From: Cryptomeria japonica
Lineage: Eukaryota > Streptophyta > Pinopsida > Cupressales > Cupressaceae
Assembly (NCBI RefSeq): GCF_030272615.1
Contig: NC_081409.1
Span: forward strand, 880,928,220 to 880,992,219
Length of the DNA: 64,000 nucleotides
Direction of reading: 5' to 3'
Shown here piece after piece: positions 33,151-45,890 of this stretch. Numbering within the stretch: position 1 is the stretch's first letter; the number at the start of each line of letters is the position of its first letter. Under the pieces are notes generated by a model that saw nothing but the letters and a program-made list of their open reading frames with translations, made no database searches and was not told the DNA's origin. The translations under genes were made by a program, and so were the position numbers.

Positions 33151-33790
33151 GTATAGGGTCGTGGATTTAGCATATTGGGTTGTGGTTAAGGGTATTTTTT
33201 ATAGGGTTTAAATGACCTTTAAGTTTTATGATTGTGGCTATCAAGTATAGGGTATAGAGTATAGATTATAGGGTTAAGGGTATTGATTACATTGTTTAGA
33301 GTATTTGACGTATACATGAATTTTTGAAGTATTTGTATAGAGTTTGGAGTTTCTGATTGAGGCCAAAAGGTTTATGGGTGAGGGTCATGCGTCTTTGTTT
33401 GTCTCTCACTTTTCATCTTCCTTATCGATTTTTTCTTTCCACTTATCCCTCTACAACATTTTTCCAAATTTATCAAAGAGTAAATTTTTAATGGAAGTCA
33501 TTTGGCACTAGCCAAAAGAGTTGCACTAAAAAACGGTAATATGGGACCCTTGACCCATGATCCAAGCCCACATTCTCTATTTTTGTCTGCCTTTTGCACA
33601 TGATCAGACAAAAAAATGCTTTTCTATGGTATTAACACTTGATGCAAGGTTAATTTATATATTCCATCAGCTCTCCACCACTATTTTATTCATTTGACAA
33701 TGTTGAAGAGGAAGATAATAGTTTTTTAGATCAAGTTTGAATATTTGAGGTAATATTTTTGAAAAGACTAATTTATAAGTCTGAATATTG
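33151..33790. other. Unassigned DNA between CT array and Tat element
   Basis: Begins with TATAGGGTTTA-type phrases (33155-33320: TATAGGGT and related phrases several times), then AT-rich unique sequence. A 15-base phrase GAAAAGACTAATTTA occurs at 33759 and again at 33816 just inside the LTR. No gene seen. Confidence 0.5.
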
Positions 33791-35651
33791 TTCTTCTATT
33801 AAATAGTTAATTTGAAAAGACTAATTTATTTTATTCATTTCATATCCTTCCATTAATTAATTTAATTGAAACATTTTAATAATTAATTCAATTTATCCCT
33901 TTCTTCTATTTAAATAATTAAATATTTTTATATTTGATTATTTCTCTATCCACTATCATATAGTCTCATTAATTACATAATTTCTTAATTATTTAATCAA
34001 TTTTCCAACTCACCTTTCCATCTCCACCTCATTTCCACTTTGCCAACTCATCCATCATGTGGCTAAATTATTTCAACAAAATAAAATAAATTAAAATCAT
34101 TTATTAGCCACTTATCTTCAACTTCCAAAATAAATGAAAAAATTGTGTACGTACACATATTTCCTAACTTTCTTCTATATTCTCTCCAACATCCCTATAT
34201 TCTAGGAGGACTTGAGTCTGCTTGTTCTCTCATTTCTATATCTTCTCCAACCTACCCTATATCCACTCAAGTCTTCAACTCAATCAAGGTGAGATGAGTG
34301 ACACTTGTCTTCTCCTTCCCCCTTTCTCTCAACCTTCAACTTATTGCTCATAGCCATCCAAATTGCAAGATTTAATTATGACCATTGATCTTTGCCACCT
34401 AATCTTATGCACTCAAAAATCTATAAAAAGAAGTCTCCTAAGACATTTTTGAAACTAATAGTCTACTAGGAGTCTTTATCTTGCATCCATGAGTTTGAGT
34501 TTTTGAATCAAAAAGTATTTTAGAGTTTTTTAGCATAAATCATTTTCATAGCATTTTAGCTTAATATCATTTGCATACCATAGTATTAGTTAACTAGCAA
34601 TCCATTCTTCATATGCCATCTTGGAAGTTACCTATGCTTGTCTGAGAGCAAAATTATTTGCAACCAAGAACAATGGAGTTAGGACACAATGAGACATAAA
34701 TCATGAAGGTATAATCTCTTTTATTTACTATATATGGTGAAAATGGAAGATGAAAAATAACAATATTGAAAGACTAAAATAGATTCAACCACAAAACCCT
34801 AGCCTAACAACAACAAAGATCCACCATAACATATGAAGATTAGCTAAGACAATGCAAATGACAAACAAAATAAAAAGATTATACCATCACATCTCCACTA
34901 GGGTTTGAATCTCCATTCTTCCTATCTCCATTGATCTTGCTTGATGGTTTCGCTCTTAGATTTTATGTGTGCACAAGAGCTCAACAAAGAACAGAAATGT
35001 GGTTGATAGCTTGATTGTATTAGATTGATTCAAGTATCTGATTAGACGCATTAGATAATTAGGAAGTTAGGGTTCATAATGAAGGAGCATATCCTCTTAT
35101 ATAGAAGACACTTTAGAAAATGAAGGGATAAGATTAAGAGGTGTAAATGATAGATGGTCAACTAGAATTAGAGGGTAGGTAGAGGAAATAAGAAAATGAT
35201 AAAGGGGATAGGTAGTGTATGAATTTAGAGATTAATGTCATGTGTCATAGGTACAAAAGGCTAGTGAATTAATTAAATAAATAAAGATTTATTTAATTAA
35301 TAGAATAAGTGGGATCAATTAAATAAATAAAAGTATTTATTTAATTTAGGACAGAGATAATTTGAATAAATAAAAGTATTTATTTAAATGAGGAAAGGCT
35401 TAGAAGAGGATAAATGAATTAATTAAATAAATAAAGATTTATTTAATTAATAGAAGACTTGGGCTTAAATAATTAATTAAATAAAAAATATGTATTTAAT
35501 TAGACAAGACAATTTTAGGTGTCTACATTTACTTTTATTTCATGTTGTTTGATTGATTGAAGCTAAGTTTTTCTTGTAGCTTTCTTTTATGTTTTGTGGT
35601 GGACTAATAAGTTTTAGGATACTTCTTTGGAGTTCAACTTTAGCCTCAACA
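33791..35651 (+). repeat. 5' LTR of Tat element, 5'-truncated, holding a solo LTR
   Basis: It matches 56233-57291 base for base in layout (about 1,057 bp after removing the 804-bp insertion and duplication). It starts 63 bp inside the 3' LTR's start. TATA box TATAAAAAG at 34422-34430. It differs from the 3' LTR by roughly 9% over the first 200 bp, by eye. Ends CCTCAACA. Confidence 0.85.
34729..35527 (-). mobile_element. Solo LTR (799 bp) of a related gypsy family
   Basis: It is absent from the matching place in the 3' LTR (57176-57180). TTTAC stands on both sides (34724-34728, 35528-35532). On the minus strand it starts TGTAGACACCTAAAATTG, like the Tat 3' LTR start TGTATACACATAAAAATGG, and ends CACCATATATA, so the terminal CA is now TA. 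A TATATAAGAGG promoter box is at 35093-35103 on the minus strand. AATTAAATAAATAAAGATTT phrases repeat near 35268, 35320 and 35410. The element interior was lost by LTR-LTR recombination. Confidence 0.82.
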
Positions 35652-35673
35652 TTTTTGGTGCCCACTGTGGGTC
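35652..35673 (+). promoter_or_regulatory. Primer-binding site of Tat element
   Basis: TTTTTGGTGCCCACTGTGGG begins right after the LTR's terminal CA. Its GGTGCCCAC-GTGGG form resembles Tat-lineage primer sites. I cannot name the tRNA with confidence. Confidence 0.7.
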
Positions 35674-37643
35674 TTAGGCCTCAAACTCACCTTTCTAATA
35701 TCCTTTCTTATTCTCGTAGAATCAATTTAACACTTTTGTAAGTTAGTTTCACGCATGTGTGAAATTTGACAACACATTTGTTAAATAGGTTAGCCATTTT
35801 ATCCCTAAGGTTAACACCTATATTAAATAGATAAACACTTTAGATCTTGAATTCATGCATTCAAGCAATAGGTTAGCTCATTCGTTACATAGGTTAGCAC
35901 TTTATTGCTTAGGATAGTGCTTTTGCCTTCTAGGATAGCACTTTTGCTCGTTAGGATAGTGCTTTTGCAGTTTTAGTGCTTTTGTTTTGTCAGTGGGTGA
36001 AATTTGAATTTTTATAATTTGAAAGCTAATAATTTTGTAGGTCCAAATGTCCAAGACTTAAATTTTTTTAAAATACTATCATTTGTGGGTGCAAGGTTGA
36101 TTTTGAGCTTTTTTTTTATGCATTTCCTCACATCTAGTTAATTAGGAGTATTTCAGAGAGTAAAACATCATATAAAACTCATCTAGTCTAACTAGGAGGA
36201 TAATCAATAGCATGCAACTTGCATTTGAGTGTCTTCTTTAAAGTAGTTGCACATAGATTTTAGAAGGCTTAAAATAATTTTTTTGTCTTCCGTGCCTATT
36301 GAAGTAGTAGGAGAGTATGCTCTCACCCTCATATGATGATCAGAAAACAAGACTTGCTTTCTTTATGTGTAACCTTTAGAGGGATTGTCTTCCCGAGCTT
36401 CCTTGAGGCATCCAATGAGAGGAGAATGACCCAAGTGGAAACAGGCTAATAAGGAGTCCTTCCGATCCACTCTAAATAAATTATCTATGATGAATGTCAT
36501 AGACATCATGTGCTGATTAGTTCATACCGATACTATGTTTCCCCATAAACCCTATGGAGTATAACCTCTATAGGCTGAGAACCTTCTGTATTTATAGTGT
36601 AAAGTGCCACATTTATGGCCACATGACCAGAAGTGCTTACTAAAAACCATTTGTATTAGCGACCAAAATTCTTCTAATTGTTGGCACAAGAGGTCGGACC
36701 TCTCAAGTGGCTCACACACATACGGTTCTTAGTAGAGATATGAAGTTTTCCATGGGGATTTTTTCATGGAAACTCATACTCGTCTATCCCATAGAAGTGA
36801 GTGCCAAGGGTGGAGCCAGTGGGGTCAAACACCTAAATATTTTCTCTGAATAACATAGCCTCAGGGGAAACCCCATGTGAGATTCAAACATTGTGTCTAC
36901 AAAACATTCTCAAAATGGTCAAAAACTTAAAAAGTAATCATCTTGAATGAGAAAACATATGAAAACTTGGTAGAAAAATTGAAAAATCTTTTTAAAACAG
37001 TTAGAATCGTGCATTTGTTGCATAGAGCAGTGCATTTTTTGTGCAAAACAACGCTTTTAAATAATAGTACAACTCTTTTATTCTTTATAATCACACATTT
37101 GATCACTGAAATAGCACTTTTGAACATGAAACCATGCTTATACACCATTGTTTAGTGCTTTTATCCCACAAAGAAGTGCTTTTATCATACAGAGTAATGC
37201 TTTTATCGCGTAGGTTAGCGCTTTTGACAAATAGATTAGCACAAACATTTTATTGCATCTAAAATAGAGGGCATTTCTGCATATCACACTAAAATTCCAA
37301 TATCATTTTTAGATACCATTTTTCAATTAGATTTATCTTCAAGTGTCACAGATCTTCAAACTAGTCAGATAATCAGGTTATCAATCAAATAGGATACTTC
37401 CAAAGGTTTTCATAAGCATAAAATATTCAACAAGTTAGCAATTCAACCATCTTAAGTGTAAAAATCAACATCATTATCAGTTTCTCATCAAGATACATAA
37501 AATCCTCTATCACAAAATTAGATCTTGTCAACCTTTGTTTAATATCTTGTATATATCATTCCTATTTTAAACCTAGGTTATATCAAAATCAAAAGTACAC
37601 TCACATTGGAATCAAACAAACTTGTAAATCATCATATGCTTAT
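35674..37643 (+). other. Long leader of Tat element with repeated TAGTGCTTTTG boxes
   Basis: About 2 kb without a real frame. Boxes of the form (T)TAGYGCTTTTG recur at about 35905-35995 (five times) and 37150-37240 (four times), often with GTTAGGATAG between them. Such long leaders before gag are usual in the Tat/Ogre branch. The same boxes appear in opposite orientation at 54660-54880. Confidence 0.6.
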
Positions 37644-39480
37644 ATGACTTTTAAATATCGCCTTAAGAAAAGAAAACCTAGTTATAAGGCTACTCTAAAG
37701 AGGATAAGATTCTTGTGCATCAATCGCAAAATATTGATAAAACATAGGACATTTCTACACTACTTTCATAACTATTTACGTGGTCATGGAGCAGAATTTG
37801 AGGGGGAACTTTGGCAAAGACGTGCTTTTCAACAAAGAGATGCTTTATTACAATGAACTAATAACAGTGGTAAAATAAGAAAAGCTTATCTTTCTAAACC
37901 AATAATCACTTATCATGTTGCATTTAGAAGAACAAAAAATTAGGAAATTTTCAAATCAATCACATGCTAGTTTGGATAAGAGCTGAACATGGGAAATTTA
38001 GAAGACAACAAATGGAGGAGGAAAATCCAATGTTTCATCGATCTGGGTACATAGATGTTGATGAAGAAGCAGTCAATAACACTATTAAAGACCTTGAACA
38101 AGATTTTAAATGTAACAAACTAATAGAAAATTTATTGGAAAAACAAAAAGAGAAGTACATCCTAATGCTAGCAAATTCAAGAGCTAAATTGCCACAAGAC
38201 TTTAACATAAAAAGTTTGAAACAAGATGCAGGAACAAGTAACAATCAAAACACTGATAACCTTAATAACAAGGATATAAATCGAGTAAATCATGGGGGAA
38301 AAAGACAAGCAAGAACAAGAAGAGATCATGATGATGAAAGAAATCAAGGTGAAGCAAGAAGAGAGTGTGGTGAAAGAAGAACTTAGGAGGATGCAAGGAC
38401 GACCTATGTTGATAATCCTTTGTTAACTCTTGCTCAACAAATGTAAACCTTGCAAAAACAAATATAGGATATGTTTCATGAAATGAGTTATAAGAAATAT
38501 TCATTAGAGGACATCTGCCCATAACCTTTTGATAAAAATTTAAACATGATACCATTCCCACATTATTGTAAAATCCCTAAATATGATAATATGATGGAAA
38601 ATCTGATCCTAGGGAATTCTACACCATGAGTATAGAATTTGCACACGATGAAACTTACTTGATGCGACTATTTCCTAGAAGCTTAAGTGGGCAATCAATG
38701 GAATGGTTCTCAATACTACCATCTTGGATTAAATCTTTGAATAACTTGTGAATAGATTTATCACACAATACTCCTACAACATAAGAAATGGAATAACCAT
38801 GCTAGATTTATGTAACATCAAGCAAAAGAATGGTGAACCTTTCATGGTCTTTTTACAAAGATGGATAAGAATGCTTAATAGGTATCCAAGAGATGTACCC
38901 AATCAAGAGAAAATGGACATATTCATTGACAACCATACCAGTAAAATGAGTTATCATATTAAAATGCAATGTCCTCCTTCTTTTGTCTAAAATGATTGAA
39001 AATGGTCTAAAGATAGAAGACACAATGGTAAAGAAAGGAGAGTTAAAACTCTACAACAGTTCCTACAATAAAAACAATCACAACAACAATAATAAAAATC
39101 ACAACAAGAACAACAATGGTAACAATAACAATGACAAACCTAAATTTTGGTCAAAGAATAAGAATGTTGCCAATGGAGGAAATGACAAAAACAATGCTAC
39201 CAAACAATAACCAATCTTCAACTTTTCAAGTTAACCACCAAACAATAACAATCAAGATAATAGTAGATCTAAGTCTTTCTTCTCCAATCCAAACAGGAAA
39301 TTGATAAACTTTGGGGAACCATTGGAATCAACTTTGAAGACTCTTCTTCCAAATAAATTGATTACCTTACCAGAAGAAAGAAACTATGAACCTCAAGTCA
39401 AACCTAATTGGTGGAATGAAAATCATTTTTACAATTATCATTGAAACAAATGACACTAAACTAATGATGGTCAAAGATTG
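37644..39480 (+). pseudogene. Tat-type Gag, decayed
   Basis: Pieces in three frames: GELWQRRAFQQRDALLQ near 37800, the block 37964-38386 (FRRQQMEEENPMFHRSGYIDVDE, then a charged Asn-rich tail), the capsid-like part at 38570-38990 (DLCNIKQKNGEPFMVFLQRW, YPRDVPNQEKMDIFIDN) and 38983-39210 (KMIENGLKIEDTMVKKGELK followed by an Asn/Lys repeat). At about 39430-39490 a worn zinc finger (YNYH...LKHLIQDD) has lost its cysteines. It would form the virus-like particle shell. Frameshifts and stops make it inactive. Confidence 0.82.
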
Positions 39481-39785
39481 AAGCACCTTATTCAAGACGA
39501 TTGATAATGAAACTATCATAGTGGATGGTCATAAAACAAATGAATCATACTTAGCATTCAAAAAACCACTTCCAAATTATGAAAAAGATGAACAATCCAA
39601 ACTAAAAGATGACAAAGGAAAAGATAAAGTAAACTAGACTTGCACATATGATGATATGGTAAATGTCATCATTGTTAAAGACAAAACACCTTCGGAACCA
39701 ATCAACATCATTATAAGAAGCAAAGTGAAGGTTACATTTTTGGGTAACAAATGAATCAACATCCACTTCAAGACAATATAATGTA

Positions 39786-40390
39786 GTGGAACAATTACAA
39801 AAGATACCCACTCAAATTTCAATTTTGGAGTTTCTAAAATTTTCACCTATGCATAAGGAAATATTGGAGAAGCCTCTAACAGAAACAATGGTCTCAAAAG
39901 ACCTAGATGCAAATCAATTCCAAAACATGGTGGGACACCTCATAGCCCCTCATTTCTTATCCTTTTTTGAAAATGATGATGCATCCATGCTACACCCTCA
40001 CAATGCTCCCCTGCATATTGAATTCACCATTCATACAACTACTGTCAAACACATACTCATAGATGGTGGAGTTGGCTTAAACATTTGTGCATTAAGTTTA
40101 ATAAAGGCTTTGGGATATTCAGATAATGTAGTAGATCCAAAGAAGAAAATAACTATCAAGGCTTATGATGAGGAAAAGCATTATTCTAAAGGGATTGTAG
40201 TGCTACCAATCAAAATAGGACCCATGGAAAGAGATACATTGTGCCAAGTTCTAGACTTGAATTTATCTTATAACATTGTTTTGGGAATACCATGAATTCA
40301 TGACATGCAAGTGGTTCCTTCTGCATGCCACCAATGTATTAAGTTTCCTCATAATGGACAAGAAGTCACTATAACTTTGCACACTCTCAT
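39786..40390 (+). pseudogene. Tat-type retropepsin (protease)
   Basis: The open piece 39786-40295 reads VGHLIAPHFLSF, HPHNAPLHIEF, then the catalytic ILIDGGVGLNICALSLIKA near 40051-40107, with a further KITIKAYDEEKHYSKGIVVL. The DGG loop is intact. The frame stops at a TGA in a spot where Tat proteins usually have Trp, then continues HDMQVVPSACHQCIKFPHNG to about 40390. It cleaves Gag-Pol in the family. Confidence 0.88.
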
Positions 40391-42650
40391 CAATACTGCA
40401 ATAATATGAAACCAACACAAGATGCAAGAGTTCCACATAACAAAGATTCATTCTATCTCACCAAATAAATTCAAGAATACTTTTGGGAAACTTTTGAGAA
40501 AAATCTCAAACTAAATAATGAAAGAATGGGAAAGTATTTTTTGCATAACTTGCCACTTTCACCCAAATCATATGGAAATCCTACAAATGCTCAACCAAGA
40601 ATCCCACAAAAATCAGTTGAAATATTTAATGGAGCATTTGTTAAAGTTGGGACACTTGTAGAAGAAATTGAAGACAAGGACATTCTTAGCTAGTTGTACA
40701 CAGATGAAAATGAAACTATAGCAATAGACATAGAGGTTAATATTCCCATACAACAATATGGAAATGGTTACAAGATCATACAAAAGATGAGATATGAAGG
40801 AAATAGATCAATTGGCAAGTGACAAGAAGGCATTTTAGAACCTATTTGTCCTCATACACATTCTAAAAAAGATAAATAAGGACTTGGATATCCTAAATTA
40901 ATGAAAAAACAACATTATTATCAACATCCAAGGTGGAGAAAGAAAGAAGCCCCTAAAGAAGAACCATGACAAGAGAGGCTACACCAAGAAGTGGAAATAA
41001 TAGCTAACAAATAGAAACAAGAAGAATATGAGAAACAACATGAAGATCTTTCTATCAAAATAGAAGAAGAATCTTACAAACAAGTCCAAGGAGTACAAGC
41101 AAGTGTGAAACTTGATCAAGATATTCTAGATGAAGTGAAAGAACAAATGGCCAAAATTAAAGAACTCTTCTCACCATATAACATTCATGTCAGGTATAGT
41201 GGTGTGATTCTAGACAATGGTTCAGAAATAGATTGAAATAAATATGAATAGGGTTCAAGATCCATCATCTGATGTATCAAGTGAAGAAGAAAAGGATGAA
41301 GAATAAGTATCTCTTACAAATGAAGACTCATCTTTTACAAAACGAAGATTAGAGTTGGAAATAAGACAAGAAGAAATCAGAATTCATAGGAAAGATATTC
41401 CAGATGAAGTGAAAGAATAGATGGCCAAAATTAAAGAACTCTTCTCACCATATAACATTCATGTCAGATATAGTGGTGTGATTCTAGAAAATGGCTCAGA
41501 AATAGATTTAAACGAATATGAATCAGGTCAAGATTCATCATCTGATGTATCAAGTGAAGAAAAGGATGAAGAACAAGTATCTGTTACAAATGAAGACACA
41601 TCTTTTACAAAACAAAGATTAGAGTTGGAAAGAAGAAAAGAAGAAATCAGAATTCATAGGAAAGAGGCATATGCAAGACAACAAAGGAAAGAGGATGAGA
41701 AAGAACAAGAAGTGATACCCAAGGAAACACAAACATATATTAATCAATCATCAAAAGATCAACAAAATATCAGATCTACATCAAAGGTTGAGCAAGAAAT
41801 ACCAAGGCATGGAAGAACCATAGAAGAACTAATAGATAGTCAAGCAAGATTGACTATTAGTCCAGAAGAAGTTGAGTTCGAGAGAAGACAAAAGATAACA
41901 AGAGAACCCTCTATGTCATGTGCATACATATGCTAACTTTCAGATACAAATGAATCTATTGAAATTGATCAAGAGGGAACTTGTAGTATCAAGGATGTAT
42001 GTGTTGATATAATGCATTCATTTGAGTGACAAACATCAGATATTGAGTCACTTGATAGTGAATCACAAAATGCCAATCTTGACTTTATTAGAGTCAATTG
42101 GAGAGAACTTGGGAGAGATTATACTTAGAGAGTTCTATCTATGACATTACCTACTCTATTCCAAAATATGACTATTATGTCATGAACCTTGAAATACCTA
42201 ACAATGATGATGACTATGACTTACCCTTGCTTCATCCAAAGGTAATTGATTTAGATAACCTAGAAAACCCTGAATTGGATGTCTTTTCCAATGATCATGA
42301 CTTAGCCATATATCTTAATATCATTGAACCAATAAAATCTAATATATCTTTCACCACCGAATCAAGTAACTCTTCTTGTAGTCAAGAGAGTGCCAAACTT
42401 TCCAGTCACAAAATTGAAATAAAACAAGGAAAAAGACCTAGTGTTGGAAACCATTTCATGGAAACACTAGATCAATGAAGAGGAAAAATAAAGGATGTAT
42501 CTGATGGTGAAAACCTCCTTGAGGTGCCAGGAGATTGAAATTTTGACACCCTCCTTGCATATTTTCAAGAGAGATATGCAATGAACATTGACACATCAAA
42601 GGATCTCAAGGTCCTTCATTATGTTGCATCATTATCAAATGAAAAAAAGA
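40391..42650 (+). pseudogene. Charged spacer between protease and RT, with a 274-bp duplication
   Basis: Glu/Lys/Gln-rich, poorly conserved coding sequence in pieces (41421-41936, 42098-42478). A direct tandem duplication has copies starting at 41120 (GATATTCTAGATGAAGTG) and 41394 (GATATTCCAGATGAAGTG), each about 274 bp. The first copy carries two stops that the second lacks. In Tat elements this stretch links protease and RT and has no known catalytic role. Confidence 0.65.
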
Positions 42651-42658
42651 AATAATAC

Positions 42659-44490
42659 ATGGAATTTTTCCAACAAAGAACGATAAATTTTGCTTGGTCC
42701 TATGCAAACATGCCAGGACTTGATCTAGATCTTATCGTGCATCATCTTAGTCTAGATCTAAAAGAAACACCAACTAAACAAAAGATAAGGAAGATGCATC
42801 CACACATCTCTCTCCTTGTAAAAGTAGAGTTAAAGAAACTATTGGATGTGGGTGTCATAAGACCTATTGCCTATCTAGAATGGGTTTTAAGCATTGTGCC
42901 AGTGTCAAAGCCAGATAAAAGAATAAGAGTTTGCATTGATTTTAGAGATTTAAACAAATCTTGTCCAAATTATGATTTCCCATTTCCCAACATAGATATA
43001 ATTATAGACTTATTAGCAGGACATGGGATATTTTCATTAAGGGATGGATTCTTAGGGTACAATCAAATAAGAATTGCTCTTGAAGATCAAGAAAGGACAA
43101 CATTCACTTGTCCATGGGGTACTTACTACTGGAAGGTCATGCCATTTGGGCTTAAAAATGTAGGAGCAACTTATCAGAGAGCCATGAGAACAATTTTCCA
43201 TGACATGATGCATACAATAATGAAAGATTATGTAGAAGACATAAATACAAAATCCCATACAAGGGAAGAACATTTGAATATGTTGGCCAAGATCTTTGAC
43301 AAGCTTGAAAAATATCAATTAAGATTGAATCCAAAGAAATGTGCATTTGGAGTAAGCTCTGGAAAACTTCTTAGCTACATTATATCAGCTCGTGGAATTG
43401 AAGTAGATCCTCAAAAAGTCAAAGATATCATGGAAATGGAGTCACCCAGGAACATAAGTCAATCACATTCTCTACAAGGGAGATTGCAATCAATTAGAAG
43501 ATTTGTCTCTCAATTAGTAGATAGATTCCATCCATTCACTCATCTATTACACAAGATTGTTCCATTCAAATGGGATCAAAATTGTGAAGAATCATTTTTG
43601 CATATCAAAGGATACTTGGTGAATCCTCTAGTACTTATATCAGCAATAAAAGGGAAGCCATTATTTATTTACATTTTAGTAACAAATGTATCAATAGGAT
43701 CTCTCTTAGAGCAACATGATGAAGAAGGGAAAAAAGCGTAGTGTATTACATCAACAGAGCACTTGTAGGCTATGAATTAAAATATACATAAGTTGAAAAG
43801 ACATGCCTATCAGTGGTATTCACAACTCAAAAATTGTGACATTATATGCTAACTCATTCTATGAAGCTGGTAGCAAAAATAGATGCACTGAAGTATTTGT
43901 TAAGAAAGCCAACTTTGACAGGGTGACTAGAAAAATGACTTATGATACTAGGTGAGTTTGATATAGAATATGTTGATTGAAAAGATATAAAAAGATAGGT
44001 CATTGCTGATTAATTAGTTGAAGTACCCCTATAAGATGACACACTGTTGCACATGGAATTTCCTAATGTGGACTTTCTAATAGTAAGTACAAAATTTTGG
44101 GAGTTGTACTTTGATGGCTCCTATACACAATATGGATCAGGTACTAGAATTTTGTTCATCACACCTCAAGTACATACAATTCCAAAATCATATAGACTAT
44201 GGTTTCCATTCACAAACAATACTACGAAATATGAAGCATTGGTTATTGGGCTTAAAATGGCTATTGAATGGAACATCAAGGAATTGCATGTGTATGGTGA
44301 TTCACAACTTATAATCAACCAAATAAATGATGATTATAAAACTAAGGATGACAATCTCATGCCTAATAAATAGTTGGTTGAATATTTTCAAGAGAATTAT
44401 GAAGAAATATCATTTACTCAGATCCCAATAACTGAGAACAAAGCAACAGATGCAATGGCTACAATAGCATTTCTTTTGCAAATTAGATGA
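42659..44490 (+). pseudogene. Tat-type reverse transcriptase and RNase H
   Basis: RT is open at 42659-43741: KKLLDVGVIRPIAYLEWV, VCIDFRDLNKSCP, MPFGLKNVGATYQRAM, then YVEDI at about 43230 where the family has YVDD, so the second catalytic Asp is Glu. The connection and first RNase H part (43742-44040) keep the frame but carry about eight stops. The second RNase H (44047-44373) has YFDGS, TTKYEAL and YGDSQL, with the Asp, Glu and Asp residues in place, and extends with stops to ATDAMATIA near 44465. It would copy the genomic RNA and remove the RNA strand. Inactive. Confidence 0.92.
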
Positions 44491-44639
44491 ATCAACAATG
44501 TTACAAATTCCAGGCAGAAGATATCTTGATTCCTACCATTGAATCCTAGAACACTCAAATGATTTTCCATATATTTGGAACTAATCAATCTTTATATAGC
44601 CAAACCTATCAATGCCTAAAAGAAAATATCCTTCCTCCT

Positions 44640-45890
44640 GACCTATCCTGCAATTAGAGAAGAAATTTTATCTGTCGGTCATCCCACTATACTATCATTG
44701 TTGATACCTTATATAGACAAGGTCTAGATAGCACTCTATTGAGATGTCTTGAATGAGGGGACTTTGAGAAAGTTCTTAACAAAGTCCACACAGGTATTTG
44801 TGGAACGCATTCAAGTGGTTTAACACTGGCTAATAAACTTATTTGCTTGGGTTACTATTGGCCTACTATGGAGAGAGACTTATTTACATATGCCAAGAAA
44901 TGTAAATAATATCAAATCCATGGGAATCTCATCCACTCACCAACACAAGAACTGTATCCTATGGAAAATTCATGGTCATTCTTCCAATGGGTTCTTGACT
45001 TGGTAGATAAGATAAATCCTTCATCCTCTAATGGACATAAGTTTATGTTGACTGCTACCAAGTATTTCACTAAATGGATTGAAATAGTGCCTTTGATGAA
45101 AGTGACAAGAAAGAAAATAACATCTTTCATCCCGAATTATTTAATCTATCACTGTGGAGTCCCTATGACCATTATCAGTGAAAGGAACTATGTGAACGCT
45201 ATGGAGTCCCTATGACCATTATGGATGCCATTTAAGAATCAAGATGTGAAGGAACTATGTGAATGCTTTCACATTCAGTATAGGTTTTATACCTCATATT
45301 ATCCATAGGGAAATGGACAAGCTAAGGCATCAAATAAAACAATCTTGAAGGTCCTAAAGAAAACAGTCAATGAAGTTGGTAAAGTCTAGTATATTTAGCT
45401 CAATCCTGCTCTATGGGCATACTGAGCCAACATTTGCACACCAATAGGAGAAACTCCATATTCCTTAGTCTATGGATCAAAAGCCATATTACCTACAGAA
45501 GTAGAGATACCTTCTCCATGAGTGTCCTTGAAAGGTCTTATACTAGAAGAAGAACAATGAGTTTCTAAACTTCAAGAACTTGAGTTGATTCAGGAACGTC
45601 ACCAAAAATACTACAGATCATTTGAAGGCATATCAAAAACGAATGGCAAGAAGTTACAATCATAGATTTAAGCCACACATTTTTCAGATTGGAGATCTAG
45701 TTCTAAGAGAGAATCCAAGGAATCAACAAGATCGAGAAAAGAAGGGAAAGTTTGAATCAAACTTGTTAGCTCCTTTTGTTATAGTAGTAGCATATGGCTA
45801 AAGAGCATACAAGTTATCTATACCTGAAGGTGATTGGTTTGATGATCCCATCAATTCTATCCATCTCGATAAGTTCTATGCTTGAAATAT
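44640..45890 (+). pseudogene. Tat-type integrase, decayed
   Basis: The zinc domain at about 44785-44915 reads HTGICGTHSSGLTLA and later CK, a stop and Y, so one zinc ligand is gone. The core at about 44985-45350 has WVLDLVDKINPSSSNGHKF with the first Asp kept. A short local duplication (ATGGAGTCCCTATGACCATT repeated near 45160 and 45200) wrecks the second Asp region. The GNGQAKASNK block near 45312 has Lys where the catalytic Glu belongs. The C-terminal part runs to SIHLDKFYA near 45880 after a frame change. It is dead. Confidence 0.85.
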
